A stretch of DNA of 64,000 bases from the NCBI RefSeq assembly GCF_002026305.1, contig NZ_MVAB01000001.1:2122001-2186000 (forward strand), in the 5' to 3' direction. The DNA is from Vagococcus martis. GTDB lineage: Bacteria; Bacillota; Bacilli; Lactobacillales; Vagococcaceae. Made by a program: the position numbers and the translations under genes. The notes under the pieces are model-generated. The model searched no databases and had not been told where the DNA came from. It worked only from the letters and a program-made list of their open reading frames with translations. Below are positions 37,438-48,810 of the stretch, one piece after another (position 1 is the first letter of the stretch; each line of letters begins with the position of its first letter).

Positions 37438-39205
37438 AAAAGAACCCAGTGTATTAAGCTTCTTTTGGACCTATTTAAAAGTCTATAAAGTGAAGTTTTT
37501 TGTGATTATTGTCGCAATTATTTTCTCAACTTACCTACAAGTTAAGGCACCCCAATTTACTGGTAAAGCAATAGAAGAATTAGCGAAATATGCGGGCACT
37601 TATATGTCTGTAGGACACGCAGATAAATCACCGTTTACGAGTGTGATAAAATTGTTAGTTGGTTTATATGTGTTAAATGCTATTTCAATGTTTATTCAAA
37701 ATATTTTAATGTCTCGTGTAACAGGTCAATCGACGAATAGTATGAGAATTGGTTTATTTAAAAAGTTACAAACAATGACGATTCGTTTTTTTGATACACA
37801 TCAACATGGCGATATTTTGAGCCGTTTTACCAGTGATTTAGATAATATATCAAATACAATGAATCAAGCACTGATTCAAGTATTGACTAATGTGTCGATG
37901 TTAATTGGTGTGACGTTCATGATGTTTAGAGAAAATGCTCAGATGACATGGATTACACTTGGTATGGCACCATTTGCAATTATTTTTGCAGTTGTCATCA
38001 TCAAACAGGCTGAAAAGAAAGTTGGTATTCAGCAAGAAAGCGTCGGACGTTTGAATGGTTATATTGATGAAAAAATATCAGGTCAGAAAGTGATTATCAC
38101 AAATGGATTAGAAGACCAAACAATCGAGGGATTTGAAAAGGTAAATAATGAAGTAAAAGAAGCAACATTTAAAGGACAAGTATATTCAGGCCTACTATTT
38201 CCAACTATGCAAGGTATTTCCTTATTAAATACTGCTATCGTGATTTTCGCTGGTGGTTGGTTAGTCAATAGTGGAAGTATTGAAAAAGCAGCAGGATTAG
38301 GTTTAATTGTGACGTTTATTCAATATTCACAACAGTTTTATATGCCACTCACTCAGATTTCTTCTCAGTTTAGTATGTTACAGTTGGCATTTACAGGAGC
38401 TAAAAGATTGAATCAAGTGTTCATTCAGCCAGATGAACCAAACGACAGTCATCTAGAAGCATTGACAGGATTGCATAAAGATGTGACGTTATCACATGTT
38501 GACTTTTCATACGAAAAAGATCGTCCTATTTTAAAAGATATTTCGATAGAAGCTAAGAAAGGGCAAATGGTGGCATTGGTTGGTCCAACTGGTTCAGGTA
38601 AAACAACCGTCATGAACTTATTAAATCGTTTCTATGATGTTGATTCTGGTAGTATTACGATAGATGGCCGTGATATTCGTGGCGTGACATTAGATAGTTT
38701 ACGTTCACATATCGGGATTGTTCTACAGGATTCTATTCTTTTTTCTGGCACAATTAAAGATAATATCAAGTTTGGAAAACCAAGTGCGTCAGATGAAGAA
38801 GTCATATTTGCTGCTAAACAAGCGAATATTCATGAATTCATTATGTCACTTGAAGATGGTTATGACACCCTTGTCAGTGATGAAAATAGTGTCTTCAGTG
38901 TGGGACAGAAACAATTAATTAGTATTGCTCGTACAATTATTACGAATCCAGATTTATTAATATTAGATGAGGCGACAAGTAATGTTGATACCGTGACTGA
39001 AAGTCGGATTCAAAAAGCAATGGAAACTGTCATAAATGGTCGGACTAGTTTTGTTATTGCCCATAGGTTAAAGACAATCCTAGATGCAGACTTTATTGTG
39101 GTATTGAATCAAGGTGAAATTATAGAAGTTGGTACGCATGATACTCTGATAAATGAAGGTGGATTTTACGCGGAATTGTATCACAATCAATTTGTCTTTG
39201 AATAG
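37430..39205 (+). CDS. Heterodimeric ABC exporter subunit with catalytic site
   Basis: 591 residues: an N-terminal transmembrane domain of about six helices and a nucleotide-binding domain. Walker [10 protein letters not shown], Walker B ILDEATS with Glu, and H-loop VIAHRLKT are intact, but the signature is FSVGQ in place of LSGGQ. Its defects complement those of the first subunit: the composite site using the first subunit's signature and this subunit's Walker B is complete, and the other is degenerate. TTG start after AAAGGAGG, overlapping the previous stop. Confidence 0.9.
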   Translation: MTKKEPSVLSFFWTYLKVYKVKFFVIIVAIIFSTYLQVKAPQFTGKAIEELAKYAGTYMSVGHADKSPFTSVIKLLVGLYVLNAISMFIQNILMSRVTGQSTNSMRIGLFKKLQTMTIRFFDTHQHGDILSRFTSDLDNISNTMNQALIQVLTNVSMLIGVTFMMFRENAQMTWITLGMAPFAIIFAVVIIKQAEKKVGIQQESVGRLNGYIDEKISGQKVIITNGLEDQTIEGFEKVNNEVKEATFKGQVYSGLLFPTMQGISLLNTAIVIFAGGWLVNSGSIEKAAGLGLIVTFIQYSQQFYMPLTQISSQFSMLQLAFTGAKRLNQVFIQPDEPNDSHLEALTGLHKDVTLSHVDFSYEKDRPILKDISIEAKKGQMVALVGPTGSGKTTVMNLLNRFYDVDSGSITIDGRDIRGVTLDSLRSHIGIVLQDSILFSGTIKDNIKFGKPSASDEEVIFAAKQANIHEFIMSLEDGYDTLVSDENSVFSVGQKQLISIARTIITNPDLLILDEATSNVDTVTESRIQKAMETVINGRTSFVIAHRLKTILDADFIVVLNQGEIIEVGTHDTLINEGGFYAELYHNQFVFE

Positions 39206-39211
39206 AAAACA

Positions 39212-39242
39212 AAAGAACAATCTGTTACAGGTTGTTCTTTTT
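39212..39242 (+). terminator. Terminator after the exporter pair
   Basis: AAAGAACAA / TTGTTCTTT outer stem with an inner CTG-TTA-CAG hairpin and T tail. Confidence 0.8.
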
Positions 39243-39429
39243 AAAGAAAATCGTTCAATTAACATATCTTTTTGATTAAATAAAATAATGATAATAGGCA
39301 TCTACCCTATAATATTATTGAGTTTATAAAAATTATGACATAATTATAATAGATTTTTAATCAAAATATCGTTATAATGAGTGAGACTATGAAGAAATAT
39401 ATAAGTATACGAGAAAGGCATGTGTGTTT

Positions 39430-40119
39430 ATGTCAAATAGGATTTTGATAATTGAAGATGAAAAAAATTTAGCTCGCTTTGTGGAATTGGAGTTAAAGCA
39501 TGAAAAATATGAAACAGAAGTTCATTATAATGGACGTACCGGATTAGAGGCAGCGTTATCACAAGATTGGGATGCGATTTTATTAGATTTAATGTTACCT
39601 GAGTTAAATGGTTTAGAAGTCTGTCGTCGAATTCGTCAGGTGAAAAATACGCCTATTATTATGATGACAGCAAGAGATTCGGTCATTGATAGAGTATCTG
39701 GTTTAGATCACGGAGCAGATGACTATATTGTTAAACCATTTGCTATAGAAGAGTTATTAGCACGATTGCGAGCATTACTTCGCCGAATCGATATCGAAGG
39801 TGATAAAAATGTGACGAAACAAACGACATTATCTTATCGAAACTTAACAATTGAAAAAGAAAATAGGGTGGTTCGCCGAGGTGACGATATCATTGAACTA
39901 ACTAAAAGAGAATACGAATTATTACTTATTTTAATGGAAAATGTTAATGTTGTACTTTCTAGAGATGTACTATTAAATAAAGTATGGGGCTATGAAATTG
40001 AAGTGGAAACAAATGTTGTAGATGTCTACATTCGTTATTTAAGAAATAAAATTGATGTTCCAGGAGAAGATAGTTATATCCAAACTGTTCGTGGAACTGG
40101 GTATGTAATGAGATCGTGA
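39430..40119 (+). CDS. OmpR-family response regulator, CovR/ArlR-like
   Basis: 229 residues. Receiver domain with the acidic pocket (IEDE), phosphorylation site Asp53 (LLDLMLPE) and switch lysine IVKPF; a winged-helix DNA-binding domain follows ([35 protein letters not shown]). The sequence resembles CovR/CsrR of streptococci and ArlR of staphylococci closely in both domains. A TATAAT lies at 39373-39378. Its stop overlaps the kinase start (GTGA). Confidence 0.92.
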   Translation: MSNRILIIEDEKNLARFVELELKHEKYETEVHYNGRTGLEAALSQDWDAILLDLMLPELNGLEVCRRIRQVKNTPIIMMTARDSVIDRVSGLDHGADDYIVKPFAIEELLARLRALLRRIDIEGDKNVTKQTTLSYRNLTIEKENRVVRRGDDIIELTKREYELLLILMENVNVVLSRDVLLNKVWGYEIEVETNVVDVYIRYLRNKIDVPGEDSYIQTVRGTGYVMRS

Positions 40120-41660
40120 TAAATAAGCTTAAAAGGAAATTTAATTGGCCCGCTAAATTTTCTTGGAAATCAATTACGTTGAAATGGACCATTCTAACAT
40201 CATTAGTGATATCAATTTTATTTGCTGTGTTTGCAGTCATTTCGTATCAAATTAGTTCAAGATTAATGATTCAGCAAGAAGAGTTAACCTTTAATCGGAC
40301 AATATCTGAGGTAACTAGCCGATTATCTAGAGGAACAGAGCCATTAAGTTTTAATAGCTCTGTTTTTTATCTGAAAGAATCGACCGGTGAATATGTTGGT
40401 GACAGTTATTACGGAGCCAGTACGTTAGAGTCTACTATGATGAATTTAAATAGCTTTATTTCTGAACTTTCAAGACCAGAAATGGATTTAAAAGTTTATA
40501 ATACTGACGGTAATTTAGTTTTTGAAACAAAAAATCGCTATGTACCCTTTGATAAGTCGACTCAATCTGAAACAACAATTAGAACCTATGAATACGTTAC
40601 AGGTTTGGTTTTACTAAAGCCAGTTTACTCTGATCAAACGGGGAAGTTAATCGGTTATGCACAAGGCTTTTATGATTTAGGTTTTTATTATAAATATCGA
40701 CAACAATTATTACAAAATTTAGTAATTATAGGATTATTTGGTTTATTAGTCAGTGTGATGGTGAGCTTTTTATTATCAAGCTATTTTACCAGCCCTCTTA
40801 GGAAAATGGTAAGAACGCTAAATAATATTGAAACGGCACATAAGACTGGTCTTCGAATGCCAGTACCAAAATCAAATGATGAAATTTATGATTTAGCAAA
40901 AGCTTTTAATGATATGATTGAACGTATGGAACGATTTATTACGCAACAACAACAATTTGTTGAAGATGTGTCACATGAGTTAAGAACGCCTGTAGCTGTG
41001 ATTGAAGGCCATCTGAATCTGTTGAATCGTTGGGGGAAAGATGACCCTGAAGTATTGGAAGAGTCTTTGAGTGCCTCACTACAAGAAATCACTCGTATGA
41101 AAAGTTTGGTACAAGAGATGCTTGATTTATCAAGAGCTGAGCAATCTGAGTTTCATTATAAAAATGAAACGTGCTTAGCAAAAGAAACAATCCAAACAAC
41201 TGTAAGCAATTTTCAAATGCTTTACCCTGAATTTGTTTTTAATTTAGATGACGATGATTTAGATAATTCGGTTGAAATTAAGATGTATCGTAATCACTTT
41301 GAACAAATACTGATTATTTTATTAGATAATGCAGTGAAATATTCACGAGATAGAAAAGAAGTGATTATTTCAGCATCAAAATCTTATCAATATGTTGACT
41401 TAATGATTCAAGATTTTGGTGAGGGGATTTCTGAAGAGGAAATCGAAAAAGTGTTTAACCGCTTTTACCGAGTGGATAAAGCAAGAGCAAGACACACGGG
41501 TGGTAATGGCTTAGGTTTATCTATAGCTCAACAGCTTATTGAAAATTACAATGGGACAATTAATGTGAAAAGTCACGTCAATTTAGGTACGGCATTTTAT
41601 TTATCTATTCCATATGTAGTCAAACAAAAAAATCCACAAATACCAACTGTTACAGAATAA
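40116..41660 (+). CDS. Sensor histidine kinase, CovS/ArlS-like
   Basis: 514 residues. Two membrane helices (about 24-45 and 200-222) flank an extracellular sensor domain of about 155 residues; a HAMP linker, the dimerisation helix with His287 ([11 protein letters not shown]), and an ATPase domain with the N box [16 protein letters not shown] and [10 protein letters not shown] follow. GTG start overlapping the regulator stop by four bases. It should phosphorylate the upstream regulator. The bidirectional terminator after it is shared with the minus-strand clpP unit. Confidence 0.92.
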   Translation: MINKLKRKFNWPAKFSWKSITLKWTILTSLVISILFAVFAVISYQISSRLMIQQEELTFNRTISEVTSRLSRGTEPLSFNSSVFYLKESTGEYVGDSYYGASTLESTMMNLNSFISELSRPEMDLKVYNTDGNLVFETKNRYVPFDKSTQSETTIRTYEYVTGLVLLKPVYSDQTGKLIGYAQGFYDLGFYYKYRQQLLQNLVIIGLFGLLVSVMVSFLLSSYFTSPLRKMVRTLNNIETAHKTGLRMPVPKSNDEIYDLAKAFNDMIERMERFITQQQQFVEDVSHELRTPVAVIEGHLNLLNRWGKDDPEVLEESLSASLQEITRMKSLVQEMLDLSRAEQSEFHYKNETCLAKETIQTTVSNFQMLYPEFVFNLDDDDLDNSVEIKMYRNHFEQILIILLDNAVKYSRDRKEVIISASKSYQYVDLMIQDFGEGISEEEIEKVFNRFYRVDKARARHTGGNGLGLSIAQQLIENYNGTINVKSHVNLGTAFYLSIPYVVKQKNPQIPTVTE

Positions 41661-41713
41661 AAAAGTATCTATCGAGATCTGCTATTAAAAGCGAGATTAA
41701 GATAGATACTTTT
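41661..41713. terminator. Bidirectional terminator between the kinase gene and the clpP unit
   Basis: Perfect 13-bp stem AAAAGTATCTATC / GATAGATACTTTT with A/T runs on both sides, between convergent genes. Confidence 0.85.
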
Positions 41714-41721
41714 TATTTTAA

Positions 41722-42234
41722 TTATCGTAATAAAGAAAGAAAATCGTCATTGGATATTTTTTGATCAAAATCAAAATCATCAACAATTAAAGTTGGAACA
41801 AAGTGCACATCGGCGTTTGCAGCTTCTTCTACAATATCTTGTAGCATTTTTTGATTATCTTGTTTGATTAACCCAAGTGTTTCCTCAGCAAATTCTCGTA
41901 CTTCTTCTTGTGTGCTGAGAGATCCCCATTGACTTTGTGAATTATAGATATCTGTGATAACTTTAATTGCTTGTTCATTTGCTGGCACGTACTCATGCAT
42001 CACATTGCCTAATGATAAACTAGCAGAATCTTTATTAAAAAGTTTAATCACGTAATGCAGATTTTCGCTGTTCACTTCTTTTGAGATTAAATCTAATTTT
42101 TCATCCCACCATTGTTTACAAAACGGGCAACGTAGATTAACAAATTCAAACAATAAATTTGGTGCATCAGCTTTACCAATTTTGATTCCAACAGAGCTAG
42201 TTACTTTTGTTGGATCGATTTTTTTTGTACCCAT
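41722..42234 (-). CDS. Cytoplasmic DsbA-like thioredoxin-fold protein
   Basis: 170 residues with the active-site CPFC (Cys36, Cys39) after FEFVNLR and a cis-proline in HFVPTLIV, i.e. the DsbA/thioredoxin_4 family. There is no signal peptide, so it acts in the cytoplasm, probably as a disulfide oxidoreductase or isomerase. It begins 12 bases after clpP with AAGGAG and is probably co-transcribed with it, which suggests a stress role. Confidence 0.86.
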   Translation of the reverse strand: MGTKKIDPTKVTSSVGIKIGKADAPNLLFEFVNLRCPFCKQWWDEKLDLISKEVNSENLHYVIKLFNKDSASLSLGNVMHEYVPANEQAIKVITDIYNSQSQWGSLSTQEEVREFAEETLGLIKQDNQKMLQDIVEEAANADVHFVPTLIVDDFDFDQKISNDDFLSLLR

Positions 42235-42246
42235 TGACTCATCTCC

Positions 42247-42840
42247 TTATTTTAAGGCAGCACTGTTAACCATTACTTCATCAATTAAGCCGTATTTTTT
42301 TGCTTCCTCAGCTGACATAAAGTTATCACGATCAGTATCTTGTTCGATGATGTCTAGTGGTTGACCTGTGTTTTCAGCTAAGATTTTATTTAATCTCTCA
42401 CGCGTATTTAAAATATGGCGTGCTGCAATTTCGATTTCTGTCGCTTGCCCTTGAGCTCCTCCCAGAGGTTGATGAATCATGATTTCTGCGTTTGGTAATG
42501 CAAATCGTTTCCCTTTTGTTCCAGATGACAGTAGAAAACTTCCCATTGAGGCTGCCATACCTAAAACAATGGTCTGGATATCAGATTTGACAAAGTTCAT
42601 TGTGTCGTAAATTGCAAGGCCAGCAGAGACACTTCCTCCAGGTGAGTTAATGTAGAGGTAAATATCTTTTTCTGGATCTTGGGCATCTAAAAATAATAAT
42701 TGTGCAATAACACTATTTGCAACGTTATCATCAATAGGTCCGCTTAACATAATAATACGATCTTTTAGTAAACGAGAATAAATGTCATAAGCACGTTCAC
42801 CTCTAGCAGATTGTTCGATAACTGTTGGTATTAAATTCAT
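42247..42840 (-). CDS. clpP: ATP-dependent Clp protease proteolytic subunit
   Basis: 197 residues. The serine-protease triad is complete: Ser98 in GMAASMGSF, His123 in MIHQPLGG and Asp172 in DTDRDNF. ClpP forms a tetradecamer that degrades proteins fed by ClpX/ClpC/ClpE. Strong TAGGAGG site. A CtsR box lies 81-97 bases upstream, so heat-shock control by CtsR is expected. Confidence 0.97.
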   Translation of the reverse strand: MNLIPTVIEQSARGERAYDIYSRLLKDRIIMLSGPIDDNVANSVIAQLLFLDAQDPEKDIYLYINSPGGSVSAGLAIYDTMNFVKSDIQTIVLGMAASMGSFLLSSGTKGKRFALPNAEIMIHQPLGGAQGQATEIEIAARHILNTRERLNKILAENTGQPLDIIEQDTDRDNFMSAEEAKKYGLIDEVMVNSAALK

Positions 42841-42920
42841 ATAAATTCCTCCTAATAGTAACGCTACTAGACATATTTTAACATACTCTTTTTAATCTAC
42901 CTAGAATTTAGCGTAAAAAA

Positions 42921-42937
42921 GGTCAATAAAGGTCAAA
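42921..42937 (-). promoter_or_regulatory. CtsR operator upstream of clpP
   Basis: GGTCAAT-AAA-GGTCAAA matches the CtsR heptad direct repeat (GGTCAAA-N3-GGTCAAA) with one mismatch. Read on the clpP strand the repeat contains TTGACC, a likely -35. Confidence 0.85.
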
Positions 42938-43018
42938 AAATTAAAAAGTAAAGAAAAAGGACATTCGTCCCCTAAATATTATGCTAAAATATGATATACT
43001 TTTCTTAAAAGAAAGTAA

Positions 43019-43090
43019 CACGCCCTAAGGGAATCGAACCCCCGTCTCAAGAACCGGAATCTTGCGTGATATCCACTACACTAAGGGCGC
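43019..43090 (-). tRNA. tRNA-Arg (anticodon CCG)
   Basis: A cloverleaf is visible on the minus strand: acceptor GCGCCCT / AGGGCG(T), a D arm around AGTGTAGTGGATATCAC, anticodon stem CAAGA / TCTTG with loop TTCCGGT, and T arm GGGGGTTCGATTCCC. The anticodon at positions 34-36 is CCG, reading the arginine codon CGG. It is a solitary tRNA between clpP and rpoN; CCA is not encoded. Confidence 0.93.
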
Positions 43091-43152
43091 ATCTACTTGT
43101 ATTAGTTTACCAAAAATATCTTAAATAGCAAGATGAAAAGGAGGAAAAGGTT

Positions 43153-44496
43153 ATGAAGTTTACCCAAAATTTTCGACAAGGTCAAGCTCAGGTTCAAACC
43201 CAAAAATTATCTATGACCCAACAACTTCAACAATCTATTAAGATGTTACAGTTTGGTACTGATGACCTCCTGTCTTTCTTAAATGATAAAATGTTAGAAA
43301 ATCCGCTAATTGATGTATCCGTTTCCGATATGGATACTCAGTATTTAGAAAGCAGTCACTATAATAGGTCGCAAGACAACGATAAAACAGATTGGATAAA
43401 TCAAATACCAGAAAACGAGCAATCGCTATTTCATTATTTGATTGAGCAAATTCATCTTAATTATCGAGATACCCAACTTAGAAAAATAAGTTTATTTCTA
43501 ATTGAGTTCATAGATACGAATGGTTATTTGACAATTTCTATAGAAGAAGCGATGGCTATAAATCATGTCAGTTATATTGAAGTGTTAGATGCTTTGACGT
43601 TAATACAGATGTTAGAACCTGCAGGAGTTGGAGCGAGAAATTTACAAGAGTGTTTAATGCTGCAAACAGAGCGAGATGATGAAGCACCTAATCAAGCTTA
43701 CCTAGTATTAGAAGAATATTTTGATGATTTAGCAAATAGAAAATGGCAACGAATTGAAAAAAAATTAGGCCTATCATTAAAAGAAATACAAGAAATATTT
43801 GATTATATTCAAAAGTTGCATCCAAATCCCGGAGCAATATTTAGTAATGATGAGAACAGTTTGATTTATCCAGATTTAGTTGTAAAAGTAGATAAAGAAA
43901 CAGATACTATTACTATTTCATCTACTAAAGTAGGACAGCCAGAAGTCAACTTTCAATCAAAATACTTTGAACGAATGTTGCGACAAGGTGGCACAGAGGT
44001 AGAAAAATATTTAAATGAAAAAAAAGCAGAATACGACTGGCTAAAAAAATCTCTTGAACAACGAGGAGATACTATATTAAGAGTTGGCAAAGAAATTGTT
44101 AAAAGACAATCTAACTTTTTTCTAAAAGATAGTCATCCACTGACACCGATGAAGCTAAAAGAGATCGCAAACGACCTATCACTTCATGAGTCAACGATTA
44201 GTCGAGCTGTAAATGGAAAATATTTAACGACAGAATTTGGCATATTTGAGTTAAGAAGTTTTTTTACGACAGGATTAGAGCAAAAAAATTCTTCTGATGT
44301 GATCGCAACTAGTGACATAAAAGAAACAATAAAAGAGTTAATAGAGGATGAAAACAAAGCAAAACCACTTTCAGATCAAAAATTAGTAGACCTGTTGAAA
44401 GAAAAAAACATTGATATTTCCAGACGTACAATAGCCAAGTATCGTGAAGAATTAGGAATACAATCATCAACAAAGAGAAAAAGATTTGATTATTAA
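43153..44496 (+). CDS. rpoN: RNA polymerase sigma-54 factor
   Basis: 447 residues. The activator-interacting N-terminus is Gln-rich (KLSMTQQLQQSIKMLQFG), the core-binding domain follows, then the HTH (LSLHESTISRAVNGKY) and the RpoN box ISRRTIAKYREELGI. Sigma-54 in Lactobacillales mainly drives mannose-family PTS operons with LevR/MptR-type activators. RBS AGGAGG. The location beside cggR occurs in related genera. Confidence 0.95.
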   Translation: MKFTQNFRQGQAQVQTQKLSMTQQLQQSIKMLQFGTDDLLSFLNDKMLENPLIDVSVSDMDTQYLESSHYNRSQDNDKTDWINQIPENEQSLFHYLIEQIHLNYRDTQLRKISLFLIEFIDTNGYLTISIEEAMAINHVSYIEVLDALTLIQMLEPAGVGARNLQECLMLQTERDDEAPNQAYLVLEEYFDDLANRKWQRIEKKLGLSLKEIQEIFDYIQKLHPNPGAIFSNDENSLIYPDLVVKVDKETDTITISSTKVGQPEVNFQSKYFERMLRQGGTEVEKYLNEKKAEYDWLKKSLEQRGDTILRVGKEIVKRQSNFFLKDSHPLTPMKLKEIANDLSLHESTISRAVNGKYLTTEFGIFELRSFFTTGLEQKNSSDVIATSDIKETIKELIEDENKAKPLSDQKLVDLLKEKNIDISRRTIAKYREELGIQSSTKRKRFDY

Positions 44497-44510
44497 ACAA
44501 AAACTTGAGT

Positions 44511-44546
44511 GTCAGACTTGTATTATTTAGTCAGACTTGTTATTAT
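44511..44546. repeat. Short direct repeat in the rpoN-cggR intergenic region
   Basis: GTCAGACTTGT occurs at 44511-44521 and 44530-44540, a 19-base period. It lies over 120 bases before cggR and could be a regulator site or chance. Confidence 0.4.
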
Positions 44547-44632
44547 AAGCATGTAAGGGTTGGACGAAATCATTAGTTATTTTGCATCAACCCTATCAAA
44601 ATACAACATGTGGGTCAGAAAAAGTCTATCAT

Positions 44633-44647
44633 GGACTAAATTTGTCC
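44633..44647. promoter_or_regulatory. Candidate CggR operator upstream of cggR
   Basis: GGAC-TAAATT-TGTCC fits the half-operator GGGAC-N6-TGTC known for B. subtilis CggR, which is usually present in two copies. It lies directly after a TATCAT (-10-like) and 23 bases before cggR, a position suited to roadblock or promoter repression. Confidence 0.55.
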
Positions 44648-44669
44648 CTGTACTTAAGGAGTATAATCT

Positions 44670-45707
44670 ATGAGCGATGATTTTGATATTATTGAACAGA
44701 TTGCTCCTGACATGATTCAAGTGATTGAACAACGGTTTCGTATTTTGCGAAATATATATTGGAATCAGCCAGTTGGACGCAGAAAATTATCTGAAAAGGT
44801 AAATTTAACTGAGCGGATACTTCGAAGTGAAACAGAGGTATTAAAACAACTTAGTTTAATCGAAGTCTCTAAAATTGGAATGTCGCTTACTGAAAAAGGA
44901 TTAAGTCTTTATAGTGATTTAGAAATAGTCATGGCAGAGCAGACGGGCAATCGTGTCCTTGAGAAAAAACTTGCTAGTAAACTTAATATTGAAAGGTGTT
45001 TAATTACTCCTGGCGATAGTGATGTTGAAAGTAAGGTGTTAGAGAAATTTGGAGATTTAACTTCTGATATTCTTGCAACACGTTTACCTGATGGTGAAAA
45101 TATTATCGCCGTCATGGGAGGCACGACAATGGCTACAGTAAGTAAATGCATGTACCGACTAGAAACACCTAAAAGACATAATATATTTGTCCCTGCAAGA
45201 GGTGGGATTGGTGAAACCATTCAAACTCAAGCAAATTCAATAAGTGCAACCATGGCAGAACAAACAGGTGGCGAGTTTAAAGTGTTATATGTACCAGAAC
45301 AAGTTAGTTCTGAAACGTATGAGTTACTCCTTCATGAGCCGACTGTTCAACGCGTATTAGAGTTGATATCTAAGTCAAACGTTGTGATTCACAGTATTGG
45401 ACGTGCACTTCATATGGCAAAACGTCGTAACATGAGTGCAAGTGATTTAGCAATGCTTTCTAATAAGGGTGCTGTTGCTGAATCGTTCGGTTACTTCTTT
45501 AATAAAGACGGAGAGGTCGTCTATAAAATACCTCGAATCGGTCTTCAAATGAAAGACCTTCAAGAAATACCGTATGTTATTGCTGTTGCTGGCGGTAAAA
45601 CAAAAGCCAAAGCAATTGAAGCATACATCAAAAATGCTCCTAAACAGACGTGGTTAATCACAGATGAAGGAGCGGCAAAACAGATTTTAAAAGAGGAAAC
45701 TCTTTAA
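44670..45707 (+). CDS. cggR: Central glycolytic genes regulator CggR
   Basis: 345 residues of the SorC/DeoR-type family: an N-terminal winged helix (WNQPVGRRKLSEKVNLTERILRSE) and a C-terminal sugar-phosphate-sensing domain (MGGTTMATV, FVPARGGIGE, DEGAAKQIL). CggR represses the gapA operon and is relieved by fructose-1,6-bisphosphate. It is the first gene of the glycolytic operon that follows. Confidence 0.95.
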   Translation: MSDDFDIIEQIAPDMIQVIEQRFRILRNIYWNQPVGRRKLSEKVNLTERILRSETEVLKQLSLIEVSKIGMSLTEKGLSLYSDLEIVMAEQTGNRVLEKKLASKLNIERCLITPGDSDVESKVLEKFGDLTSDILATRLPDGENIIAVMGGTTMATVSKCMYRLETPKRHNIFVPARGGIGETIQTQANSISATMAEQTGGEFKVLYVPEQVSSETYELLLHEPTVQRVLELISKSNVVIHSIGRALHMAKRRNMSASDLAMLSNKGAVAESFGYFFNKDGEVVYKIPRIGLQMKDLQEIPYVIAVAGGKTKAKAIEAYIKNAPKQTWLITDEGAAKQILKEETL

Positions 45708-45749
45708 AATAAATAAATTTTTTCGATTTTCTAAAGGAGGAAATCTCAC

Positions 45750-46754
45750 ATGACAGTTAAAGTAGGTATTAATGGTTTTGGACGTATTGGACGCTTAGCA
45801 TTCCGTCGTATCCAAGAAGTTGAAGGATTAGAAGTTGTAGCAATCAATGACTTAACAGATGCACAAATGTTAGCTCATTTATTAAAATATGACACAACTC
45901 AAGGACGTTTCAATGGTGACGTTGAAGTTCATGACGGATTTTTCAAAGTAAACGGAAAAGAAGTTAAAGTAACTGCTAACGCTAACCCAGCTGAATTACC
46001 ATGGGGCGAATTAGGCGTAGACATCGTTTTAGAATGTACTGGATTCTTTACATCTAAAGAAAAAGCAGAATTACATTTACAAGCTGGTGCTAAACGTGTT
46101 GTTATCTCTGCTCCTGGTGGAAATGACGTTCCAACAATCGTTTATAACACTAACCATGAAATTTTAACTGGTAAAGAAACAGTTATTTCTGGCGCTTCAT
46201 GTACAACAAACTGTCTTGCTCCAATGGCAGATGCTTTAAACAAAAACTTTGGTATTGTTGAAGGATTAATGACAACAATTCACGCTTACACTGGTGACCA
46301 AATGACATTAGATGGACCACATCCAAAAGGTGATTTCCGTCGTGCTCGTGCAGCGGCTGAAAACATCGTACCTAACACAACTGGTGCTGCTAAAGCAATC
46401 GGTTTAGTTATTCCAGAATTAAATGGGAAATTAGACGGAGCTGCTCAACGTGTTCCTGTTGCAACTGGTTCTTTAACTGAATTAGTAACAGTTTTAGACA
46501 AACAAGTTACGGTTGAAGAAGTTAACGAAGCAATGGAAAAAGCTGCTAACGAATCTTACGGTTACACAATTGATCCAATCGTATCTTCTGATATCGTTGG
46601 TATGACTTATGGCTCTTTATTTGATGCAACTCAAACTAAAGTTATGACAGTTGGCGACAAACAATTAGTTAAAACTGTTTCTTGGTATGATAACGAAATG
46701 TCATACACAGCTCAATTAGTTCGTACTTTACAATATTTCGCATCATTAGCTTAA
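45750..46754 (+). CDS. gapA: Glyceraldehyde-3-phosphate dehydrogenase
   Basis: 334 residues. NAD-binding start [15 protein letters not shown], catalytic Cys151 in [12 protein letters not shown], and the substrate-binding stretch [13 protein letters not shown]. Asp-Leu (NDLTD) after the second strand fits NAD specificity, i.e. the glycolytic enzyme. The codon use is strongly biased, as expected for high expression. RBS AAAGGAGG. Confidence 0.97.
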   Translation: MTVKVGINGFGRIGRLAFRRIQEVEGLEVVAINDLTDAQMLAHLLKYDTTQGRFNGDVEVHDGFFKVNGKEVKVTANANPAELPWGELGVDIVLECTGFFTSKEKAELHLQAGAKRVVISAPGGNDVPTIVYNTNHEILTGKETVISGASCTTNCLAPMADALNKNFGIVEGLMTTIHAYTGDQMTLDGPHPKGDFRRARAAAENIVPNTTGAAKAIGLVIPELNGKLDGAAQRVPVATGSLTELVTVLDKQVTVEEVNEAMEKAANESYGYTIDPIVSSDIVGMTYGSLFDATQTKVMTVGDKQLVKTVSWYDNEMSYTAQLVRTLQYFASLA

Positions 46755-46781
46755 TTTTAATACACCCTATCAAGATTATCG

Positions 46782-46817
46782 AAGCGGGGAAGCAATCGCG
46801 CTTTCTCGCTTTTTTTG
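46782..46817 (+). terminator. Attenuator-like terminator between gapA and pgk
   Basis: AGCG / CGCT outer pairs with an imperfect inner stem and a run of eight T; it may lower pgk transcription relative to gapA. Confidence 0.65.
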
Positions 46818-46844
46818 TTAATTCATAAGGAGGCGTCAACAAGC

Positions 46845-48032
46845 ATGGCAAAAAGAACAGTTGAAGATTTAGATTTAAACGGTAAAAAGGTCTTAATACG
46901 TGTTGATTTTAATGTTCCAATTAAAGATGGAAAAATTACAAATGATAACCGTATTGTTGCAGCTTTGCCAACAATTAATTATGTTATCGAGCATGGTGGA
47001 AAAGCAATTCTTTTCTCTCATTTAGGTCGTGTAAAAACTGAAGAGGACAAAGAAGGCAAATCATTACAACCAGTTGCTGCTCGCCTTTCAGAATTACTAG
47101 ATAAACCAGTTTCTTTCGTTCCTGAAACTCGTGGAGCTGAGCTTGAAAAAGCTATTAGCGAAATGAAAGATGGAGATGTGTTAGTTGTTGAAAACACTCG
47201 TTTTGAAGATATTGATGGCAAAAAAGAAAGCAAGAATGATCCAGAATTAGGTAAATACTGGGCTTCTTTAGGCGATGTATTTGTAAATGACGCGTTTGGT
47301 ACAGCTCATAGAGCACATGCTTCAAACGTTGGAATTGCATCTAACTTACCTTCAGCTGCAGGTTACTTAATGGAAAAAGAAATCAAATTTATCGGTGGAG
47401 CTGTTGACGAACCTAAACGTCCATTCGTGGCAATTTTGGGTGGAGCAAAAGTATCTGATAAAATTGGTGTTATCGAAAACTTAATTGACAAAGCTGATAA
47501 AATCCTTATCGGTGGTGGGATGACTTATACATTCTACAAAGCCCAAGGAAAAAATATTGGGAAATCAATTTGTGAACCAGATAAAGTTGATTTAGCTAAA
47601 GAATTACTTGAAAAAGCAGCTGGAAAAATTATTTTGCCAGTGGATACAGTATGTGCACCTGACTTTGATAATGATGCACCAACTGAAATTCATGAAAGTA
47701 ATATTCCAGATAATTTAGAAGGATTAGATATTGGTCCAAAAACAATTGAATTATTCACTAAAGAATTACAAGGTGCTAAAACAGTTGTATGGAATGGCCC
47801 AATGGGAGTCTTTGAATTACCGACATTTGCTAAAGGTACAATTGGCGTATGTGAAGCTATCGCAAACTTAAAAGATGCTACGACTATTATTGGTGGTGGA
47901 GATTCAGCAGCTGCTGCAATCCAATTAGGTTTTGCTGATAAATTTACACATATTTCAACTGGTGGTGGCGCATCACTTGAATACCTTGAAGGTAAAAAAT
48001 TACCAGGTGTAGAATCTATTTCAGATAAATAA
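46845..48032 (+). CDS. pgk: Phosphoglycerate kinase
   Basis: 395 residues. Conserved start [15 protein letters not shown], substrate motifs SHLGRVK and AHRAHASN, hinge GPMGVFE and nucleotide motif GGGDSAAA. It transfers phosphate from 1,3-bisphosphoglycerate to ADP. Start ATG is 11 bases after AGGAGG; upstream in-frame codons lie inside the attenuator. Confidence 0.97.
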   Translation: MAKRTVEDLDLNGKKVLIRVDFNVPIKDGKITNDNRIVAALPTINYVIEHGGKAILFSHLGRVKTEEDKEGKSLQPVAARLSELLDKPVSFVPETRGAELEKAISEMKDGDVLVVENTRFEDIDGKKESKNDPELGKYWASLGDVFVNDAFGTAHRAHASNVGIASNLPSAAGYLMEKEIKFIGGAVDEPKRPFVAILGGAKVSDKIGVIENLIDKADKILIGGGMTYTFYKAQGKNIGKSICEPDKVDLAKELLEKAAGKIILPVDTVCAPDFDNDAPTEIHESNIPDNLEGLDIGPKTIELFTKELQGAKTVVWNGPMGVFELPTFAKGTIGVCEAIANLKDATTIIGGGDSAAAAIQLGFADKFTHISTGGGASLEYLEGKKLPGVESISDK

Positions 48033-48041
48033 GACTAATAA

Positions 48042-48809
<768 letters not shown>

Positions 48810-48810
48810 T

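Noticed and set aside
43990-44500. Antisense open frames opposite rpoN and other core genes
   Set aside because: They are reflections of strongly conserved genes and lack start signals and recognisable sequence.
44511-44546. CRISPR-like repeat
   Set aside because: There are only two 11-base copies, with no further units or cas genes.
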